64,000 nt of DNA from JANSYL01 sp965229695. GTDB lineage: Bacteria; Pseudomonadota; Alphaproteobacteria; Rhodobacterales; Rhodobacteraceae. The notes under the pieces are model-generated. The model worked only from the letters and a program-made list of their open reading frames with translations. It had not been told where the DNA came from and did no database searches. Positions 59,707-64,000 of this stretch are shown one piece after another (the first letter of the stretch is position 1; each line of letters begins with the position of its first letter). The stretch is taken from assembly GCA_965229695.1 (NCBI GenBank), contig OZ245921.1:1550001-1614000 (forward strand). The letters are read 5' to 3'. A program made the position numbers and the translations under genes.

Positions 59707-60846
59707 ATGGAGCAGCCAGAGCAATCCCTTTTTCTGGTCGGAACCCCAGGCTTAGAGGGGGTTTTGGCAACCGAGGCGCGGGCGCTGGGCTTTGATCAGG
59801 TGACCGAGATCCCCGGCGGCGTGACCTGTACGGGCGGCCTGGCGGAGGCGGCGCGGGCGAATATGCAGCTGCGCAGCGCGGTGCGGGTCTTGCTGCGCAT
59901 CGGCGCATTCCGGGCGATGCATCTGGCACAGCTGGACAAGCGATCCCGCAAGCTGGGTTGGACCCGGTGGTTGCGCCCGGATGTACCGGTGCGGGTCGAG
60001 GCAAGCTGCCGCAAATCGCGGATTTACCACCATAAGGCGGCGGCCCAGCGCGTGGCCAAGGCGATTGAGGCAGCGGGCATCCCTGTTTCGGCCGAAGCGC
60101 AGGTGGTGGTGAAAGCCCGCATCGACGATGACCTGTGCACGATCAGCCTGGACACGACGGGCGAGGCGCTGCACCGGCGTGGGCACAAGGAATTTGTCGG
60201 CAAAGCCCCCTTGCGCGAGAGCATGGCGGCGGCGTTTTTGCGGCAATTGGGCTTTGACGGCACACAGATGGTTGTCGACCCGATGTGCGGGTCGGGGACG
60301 ATTGTGCTGGAGGCGGCAGAGATCGCGGCGGGGCAGGTGCCGGGGCGGTCGCGGGGGTTTACCTTTGAGCATCTTCTGGACGCCGAGGCGGGTCTTGAGG
60401 GTCGGAGCCTCCGGCGGGGATATTTGGAAAACAGAGAAGAAGGGGGCGCAGCGCAGTTGGAGGCAAGCGGGGTACGGTTTTTTGGATCGGACCGGGATCA
60501 AGGCGCGATCCAAGGGGCGGTGTCCAATGCCGAGCGGGCCGGGGTGGCGGAGTGGTGCCGTTTTGCCCGTGCGCCCCTGAGCGACCTGGCCGTGCCCGAG
60601 GGAGCGCCGGGGATCGTTCTGACCAACCCGCCTTATGGCGCGCGGATCGGGGATCGGAAGCGGCTATTTGGGCTTTACGGCGCGCTAGGGGCGGTTTTAT
60701 CGGAGCGGTTCCAGGGCTGGCGCGTGGGGATCGTGACCAGCGATGGCGGGTTGGCCAAGGCCACGGGTCTGGATTTGGAAGGCTTGGGGCCTGTGGCCCA
60801 TGGCGGGCTGAAGGTGCAGCTTTGGCAGCGGCGTTTGGGTGGGTGA
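59707..60846 (+). CDS. THUMP-domain class I SAM-dependent RNA methyltransferase (RlmL/RlmN2-type)
   Basis: This 379-residue protein from ATG 59707 has an N-terminal THUMP domain (LFLVGTPGLEGVLATEARAL) and a Rossmann methyltransferase domain. SAM motif I is VDPMCGSGTIVLEAAEIAAG near residue 195, and the catalytic motif is VLTNPPYGARIGD near residue 305. The family makes N2-methylguanine in 23S rRNA or tRNA. About 13 residues between the two halves of the catalytic domain are encoded by a copy of an interspersed repeat (60407-60445). Confidence 0.92.
   Translation: MEQPEQSLFLVGTPGLEGVLATEARALGFDQVTEIPGGVTCTGGLAEAARANMQLRSAVRVLLRIGAFRAMHLAQLDKRSRKLGWTRWLRPDVPVRVEASCRKSRIYHHKAAAQRVAKAIEAAGIPVSAEAQVVVKARIDDDLCTISLDTTGEALHRRGHKEFVGKAPLRESMAAAFLRQLGFDGTQMVVDPMCGSGTIVLEAAEIAAGQVPGRSRGFTFEHLLDAEAGLEGRSLRRGYLENREEGGAAQLEASGVRFFGSDRDQGAIQGAVSNAERAGVAEWCRFARAPLSDLAVPEGAPGIVLTNPPYGARIGDRKRLFGLYGALGAVLSERFQGWRVGIVTSDGGLAKATGLDLEGLGPVAHGGLKVQLWQRRLGG
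60407..60445. repeat. REP-like repeat copy inside the methyltransferase gene
   Basis: GCCTCCGGCGGGGATATTTG continues as GAAAACAGAGAAGAAGGGG. The core matches the intergenic copy at 42661-42694 with one mismatch over 23 bases. It is in frame and encodes about SLRRGYLENREEG in a variable linker. It does not break the enzyme. Confidence 0.7.
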
Positions 60847-60847
60847 G

Positions 60848-62008
60848 CTAGTCGATCACGCCACCTTGAATGCTGCCCAGATAGGTTTCCATCCCCCATA
60901 GAAACGACAAAAAGACCAATCCCCAAAAGTGTAACGCTGGAAGAGGCCGGAGCAGCCAGTCAGGTCGTACCTTTAATGCATAGAACAGCATCACGAAGCT
61001 GACTGAGAAAATATGCATCGACGCCCAGCGGCCCCAGTCTAATGCAATGATGTAAAGCGGCAGAAGGATCAAACCTGATCCAGCGACAATCGCCACCAGA
61101 GTTTTCGCACGGCTATGGTGTTGCAAAGCAAAGCCAAAAGGAACCAAACCCAAAACATAGGCTAGAATAAACAGGTTTTCATTCACTTCTCGCAAAGGAG
61201 GTCTGGAAGGCTGGCCTGGATCCATGAACTCGAACCCAAGCCAATCGATAGCCCCGCCGCATATGCGCTCCTCCAGACCACGGTCTGTTACGGCGCTGCA
61301 AACGATATCAGGCTCTTCCACTGTTGGATAAGCGAACGCGAACAAGACCGTGGCCACCGCAACGACCCCAATGATGGCGCTTGAAGAAACGAACCAAACC
61401 CGATGCGATGCTTCGGAAAAGTGTATGAATAAGACCAAAATAAGAAACGGAGCAAGAAAAACCAAACCTTCATGGAAGATCATGGAAATGCAAGCCAGGC
61501 TCACGGCAAAAACTGCTGCGGCTTTTACCGCTCGGCCCGTCGCGGCAGAGATAATCAATGAGCAGAATGCCGCATAAAACAAAACCTCCTTCCGAAAAAA
61601 GAAATTATCGCTCTCGTAAAGCCATCCAAGCAAGCAAAGGGGAGAGAGAACGCAAAGAAAAACGCGATCCGCAAGATGAACTCCAACCAGCCCGAAGAGC
61701 AGCACTGCCACAACAAGTAGCGCAATAAATACCTGAAAAGAAATCGTTACTGCCAGTACATTGGCACCGATCAGGTCAGAAAAGGCAAACAACACCTCTC
61801 CCGAGGCACCCCGCCTTACCAAACCCGCACTATAATTAATAAGCCAATCAGCCTGTAGCCAAGGGTGGCCGCCTGCCTCCCAATGCTTTAGCCCATCATC
61901 TATAATTTCTTCGACTAAATATATCGCCGCGATAATCAGTAATATAAAGTTGCGAGCTTTTGCGTTGAACCAATGTGATGGAAAACGGTAGCCATTACAA
62001 ATATTCAA
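60848..62008 (-). CDS. Polytopic membrane protein of unknown function, AT-rich
   Basis: This protein of about 386 residues is taken from TTG 62008, which overlaps the pncA stop as TTGA and has AAGGA 8 bases upstream; an ATG at 62080 lies inside pncA. About ten to eleven hydrophobic segments are seen, with polar loops such as HPWLQADWLINYSAGLVRRG near the N-terminus and a periplasmic loop with three cysteines (EPDIVCSAVTD to EERICGG). The segment AGLVRRGASGEVLFAFSDL recalls membrane proteins of surface polysaccharide clusters, but no glycosyltransferase motif is clear. Its base composition is lower in GC than its neighbours, suggesting recent acquisition. Confidence 0.8.
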   Translation of the reverse strand: MNICNGYRFPSHWFNAKARNFILLIIAAIYLVEEIIDDGLKHWEAGGHPWLQADWLINYSAGLVRRGASGEVLFAFSDLIGANVLAVTISFQVFIALLVVAVLLFGLVGVHLADRVFLCVLSPLCLLGWLYESDNFFFRKEVLFYAAFCSLIISAATGRAVKAAAVFAVSLACISMIFHEGLVFLAPFLILVLFIHFSEASHRVWFVSSSAIIGVVAVATVLFAFAYPTVEEPDIVCSAVTDRGLEERICGGAIDWLGFEFMDPGQPSRPPLREVNENLFILAYVLGLVPFGFALQHHSRAKTLVAIVAGSGLILLPLYIIALDWGRWASMHIFSVSFVMLFYALKVRPDWLLRPLPALHFWGLVFLSFLWGMETYLGSIQGGVID

Positions 62009-62607
62009 ATATTTATTCCTTGTTGCGCCATCCCTTCCATCGCCGCCTTTAGCGATCCGTCGAAATCGATGGCGCGGCACAGGGTGGGATCGACCGTCAC
62101 CTCGAAACCCAGTTTGGCGGCATCAACGGCGGAGAAGTTCACGCAGAAATCCGTGGCCAGCCCCACAAGGGTAAGTTTGCGGATGCCCCGGCTGCGCAGA
62201 TACCCCTCTAGCCCCGTTGGGGTGGTTTGGTCGTTTTCGAAAAAGGCGGAATAGCTGTCGATCTCGCGCCGGAAGCCTTTGCGGATGATCAGATCGGCGC
62301 GGGTGGTGTTGAGATCGGTGTGGAATTCGGCCCCGGCGGAGCCTTGGATGCAGTGATCGGGCCAAAGGACTTGGGGGCCATAGGGCATTTCGGTCAATTC
62401 CATCGGGGATTTGCCGGGGTGCTGGCTGGCAAAGCTGAGGTGATCGGCCGGGTGCCAATCCTGGGTCAGGATGACAGCGGCGAAATCCGCCATCAGGGCG
62501 TTGATGCCGGGCACCACCTCATCCCCGCCGGGCACGGCCAAGGCACCGCCTGGGCAGAAATCGTTTTGCACGTCGATTACAAGCAGGGCGTGGGTGGCAT
62601 CAGACAT
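62005..62607 (-). CDS. pncA: Nicotinamidase/pyrazinamidase
   Basis: This 200-residue isochorismatase-fold hydrolase starts at ATG 62607. Catalytic Asp is in LVIDVQNDFCPGGAL near residue 11, metal ligands are DWHPADHLSFASQHPG near residues 50-65, and the nucleophilic cysteine is in LVGLATDFCVNFSAVDAAKL near residue 155. It converts nicotinamide to nicotinate, feeding PncB. It is divergent from trhO and overlaps the AT-rich membrane protein gene by 4 bases. Confidence 0.96.
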   Translation of the reverse strand: MSDATHALLVIDVQNDFCPGGALAVPGGDEVVPGINALMADFAAVILTQDWHPADHLSFASQHPGKSPMELTEMPYGPQVLWPDHCIQGSAGAEFHTDLNTTRADLIIRKGFRREIDSYSAFFENDQTTPTGLEGYLRSRGIRKLTLVGLATDFCVNFSAVDAAKLGFEVTVDPTLCRAIDFDGSLKAAMEGMAQQGINI

Positions 62608-62686
62608 CGCGGCCTCCGGCTGGGTGGGGTCATCTGCCGCTAGACTACGGGTTGAGCGTGGGCATGCAACGGCGTATCTGGCCGCC

Positions 62687-63598
62687 ATGCTGACGGTTGC
62701 CGCTTTGTACAAATTCACCCGGTTTGAGGATCCCGCCGCGTTGCGGGGGCCTTTGTTCGATCTATGCCAAGCGCAGGGGGTGAAGGGTACCTTGCTGCTG
62801 GCCGAAGAAGGGATCAACGGCACCATCGCGGGGACGCGGGCGGCGATTGATGCCGTGTTGGCGCATATTCGCGGGCTGCCCGGATGCGCGGATTTGGAGT
62901 GGAAGGAATCGCCCGCGGACGAGATGCCGTTCGTGCGGCTGAAGGTGCGGCTGAAGCGCGAGATTGTGACCATGGGGGTGCCGGGGACCGACCCGACGCA
63001 ATTGGTGGGCACCTATATTGAACCGCAGGATTGGAACGCGTTGATCGAGGCACCGGATGTGGCGGTGATCGACACGCGGAACGATTATGAGGTGGCGATT
63101 GGCACGTTTCAGGGCGCCGTCGACCCCGAAACGGACAGCTTTCGGGAATTTCCAGCCTGGTGGGCGGCGAATAAGGATCGGTTTCATAACAAGCGGATTG
63201 CGATGTTCTGCACCGGTGGCATTCGCTGCGAGAAATCGACCGCATATCTGAAGGCCCAAGGGGTGGAGGAGGTGTTCCACCTAAAGGGCGGCATTCTGCA
63301 ATACCTGGAAGAGGTGCCGAAGGAAGACAGCCTTTGGCAAGGCGGGTGTTTTGTCTTCGATGAGCGGGTGGCGGTGGATCATGGGTTGGAGACCCTGCCC
63401 TATTCGCTTTGCCGGGCGTGTCGGCGCCCGTTGACCGAGGCGGATAAAAAGCGGCCCGAGTTTGAGGTGGGGGTGCAGTGCCATCACTGCGTCGAGGAGT
63501 ATTCCGATGCCGACCGCGCGCGGTTTCGCGAACGGCAGCGGCAGATGGAACTGGCGCGCGCGCGGGGTGTTGCCCATATCGGGATGCCGCAATCCTAG
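62687..63598 (+). CDS. trhO: tRNA uridine(34) hydroxylase, rhodanese-like
   Basis: This is a 303-residue protein from ATG 62687. An N-terminal acylphosphatase-like domain contains LLAEEGINGTIAGT. A rhodanese domain has VIDTRNDYEVAIGTFQGAVD and the active cysteine in FCTGGIRCEKSTAYLKAQG near residue 180. The C-terminal domain has clustered cysteines (CRACRRPL, then VQCHHCVEEY). TrhO hydroxylates U34 of tRNAs as the first step to 5-methoxy or cmo5 uridine. Confidence 0.95.
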   Translation: MLTVAALYKFTRFEDPAALRGPLFDLCQAQGVKGTLLLAEEGINGTIAGTRAAIDAVLAHIRGLPGCADLEWKESPADEMPFVRLKVRLKREIVTMGVPGTDPTQLVGTYIEPQDWNALIEAPDVAVIDTRNDYEVAIGTFQGAVDPETDSFREFPAWWAANKDRFHNKRIAMFCTGGIRCEKSTAYLKAQGVEEVFHLKGGILQYLEEVPKEDSLWQGGCFVFDERVAVDHGLETLPYSLCRACRRPLTEADKKRPEFEVGVQCHHCVEEYSDADRARFRERQRQMELARARGVAHIGMPQS

Positions 63599-63615
63599 CA
63601 GGCTGAAGCCAGAGG

Positions 63616-63690
63616 AATCGGCACCCGACAGGTTGGGGACCTGGAACTGAACGCCGGGTGCCGATTTGGCCTGGCGGGAGCGCCAGGGCC
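63616..63690. repeat. Intergenic inverted repeats downstream of trhO
   Basis: AATCGGCACCCG (63616-63627) and CGGGTGCCGATT (63655-63666) are perfect 12-bp inverted copies. A second hairpin, CCTGGCG/CGCCAGG, follows immediately. There is no T-run, so this may be a structured repeat or a bidirectional transcript end for the convergent genes. The rest of the 230-base gap shows no gene. Confidence 0.5.
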
Positions 63691-63826
63691 ACTCTGGAGG
63701 TCAGACCAAGGCAGCGCCCTGGCCTGTGGGATAGAGATGGGTCCAGCGCCTCTGTCAGGCAATTTCATCGGCGTGTTATCCGATGACAAAGCGGATTTGC
63801 ATCCCCTGGTCAGGGGGTTGGCAGGG

Positions 63827-64000
63827 TCACTTGGCGGGAAACGCGCCCTCGAACAAAGACCAAAGCGGCAGGTAGGCGGGCACCATGCGGTTGAGGCAGG
63901 GCAGCAAACCGTCGGCTTGCCAGCCATCTGGCAACGGCGCGCTGAGCGTCAGCGCCTTGCGCTTGAGCAGCGCACCATGGGGGTGATCCTGATCATAAGG
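63827..64000 (-). CDS. C-terminal end of an unrecognised protein
   Basis: The frame is open from the right edge to TGA 63827, giving 57 residues that include HPHGALLKRKALTLSAPLPD and end LPLWSLFEGAFPAK. Codon use fits the genome. The start lies outside the window. I do not recognise the family from this fragment. Confidence 0.6.
   Translation of the reverse strand, partial: PYDQDHPHGALLKRKALTLSAPLPDGWQADGLLPCLNRMVPAYLPLWSLFEGAFPAK

Noticed and set aside
1..64000. CRISPR arrays or rRNA operons
   Set aside because: No regularly spaced repeats of CRISPR length and no rRNA-like conserved segments were found; the 16S-like match at 55805 is a Shine-Dalgarno complement, not an rRNA gene.

Overview
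The window is GC-rich chromosomal DNA from an alphaproteobacterium, most likely a marine Rhodobacterales (Roseobacter-group) species. Supporting signs are dense short operons, many TRAP and TTT solute transporters with family-specific regulators, leuC, leuD and leuB lying apart on one strand, and a split MnmD/FAD-oxidase pair. No rRNA operon or CRISPR array is present. One tRNA gene, tRNA-Pro(CGG), was found. The assignment rests on gene content and style only, since no search could be run.

Left part (1-25.7 kb), catabolic and regulatory loci. At 1-5.3 kb a TRAP transporter operon (small membrane protein, DctP, DctQ, DctM, then a HisD-family dehydrogenase cut by the window edge) lies divergent from a LacI-type regulator, with two operator-like palindromes between them. 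At 5.9-9.3 kb are an enolase-superfamily enzyme, a GcvA-like LysR regulator and a divergent MDR dehydrogenase. At 9.7-19.8 kb a TctE/TctD two-component pair is divergent from a tricarboxylate-type locus: TctC, a fused TctA-TctB permease, a PrpF-family isomerase, a 79-residue unknown protein, a D-2-hydroxyacid dehydrogenase, a TcuA-like flavoprotein and a tandem universal stress protein. At 20-23.5 kb a TetR regulator faces two short-chain dehydrogenases, an SRPBCC protein and a VOC protein. At 23.7-25.7 kb a Tat-exported multicopper oxidase is divergent from a MarR regulator with twin operators.

Accessory region (25.7-32.6 kb). It has lower GC, sparse genes and no housekeeping functions. It carries a DUF3768 protein, an unrecognised protein, an XRE regulator, and then a colinear trio: a catalytic-domain-only tyrosine recombinase, a soluble VirD4/HerA-like ATPase and a large serine recombinase. 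Upstream of the trio are a 19-bp perfect inverted repeat and two sites sharing 16 bases. There is no relaxase, replication or type IV secretion gene. The region ends next to tRNA-Pro(CGG). This is the best candidate for an undescribed element.

Right part (32.6-64 kb), largely housekeeping: leuB, leuD and leuC separated by unrelated genes, two DMT exporters, a DUF4198/HupE pair, mnmD with a divergent FAD oxidase, a TPP enzyme, a soluble lytic transglycosylase, dapA, trmO, smpB, sseA, an aminotransferase, a queuosine-precursor transporter, arfB, a PIN/HTH pair, pncB and pncA (niacin salvage), a THUMP rRNA methyltransferase and trhO. Between the queuosine transporter and arfB is a tiny gene whose ribosome-binding site is complementary to the last 17 or so bases of 16S rRNA, followed by a strong terminator. 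Two genes (trmO and an exonuclease-family gene) lack any usual start codon in the expected place.
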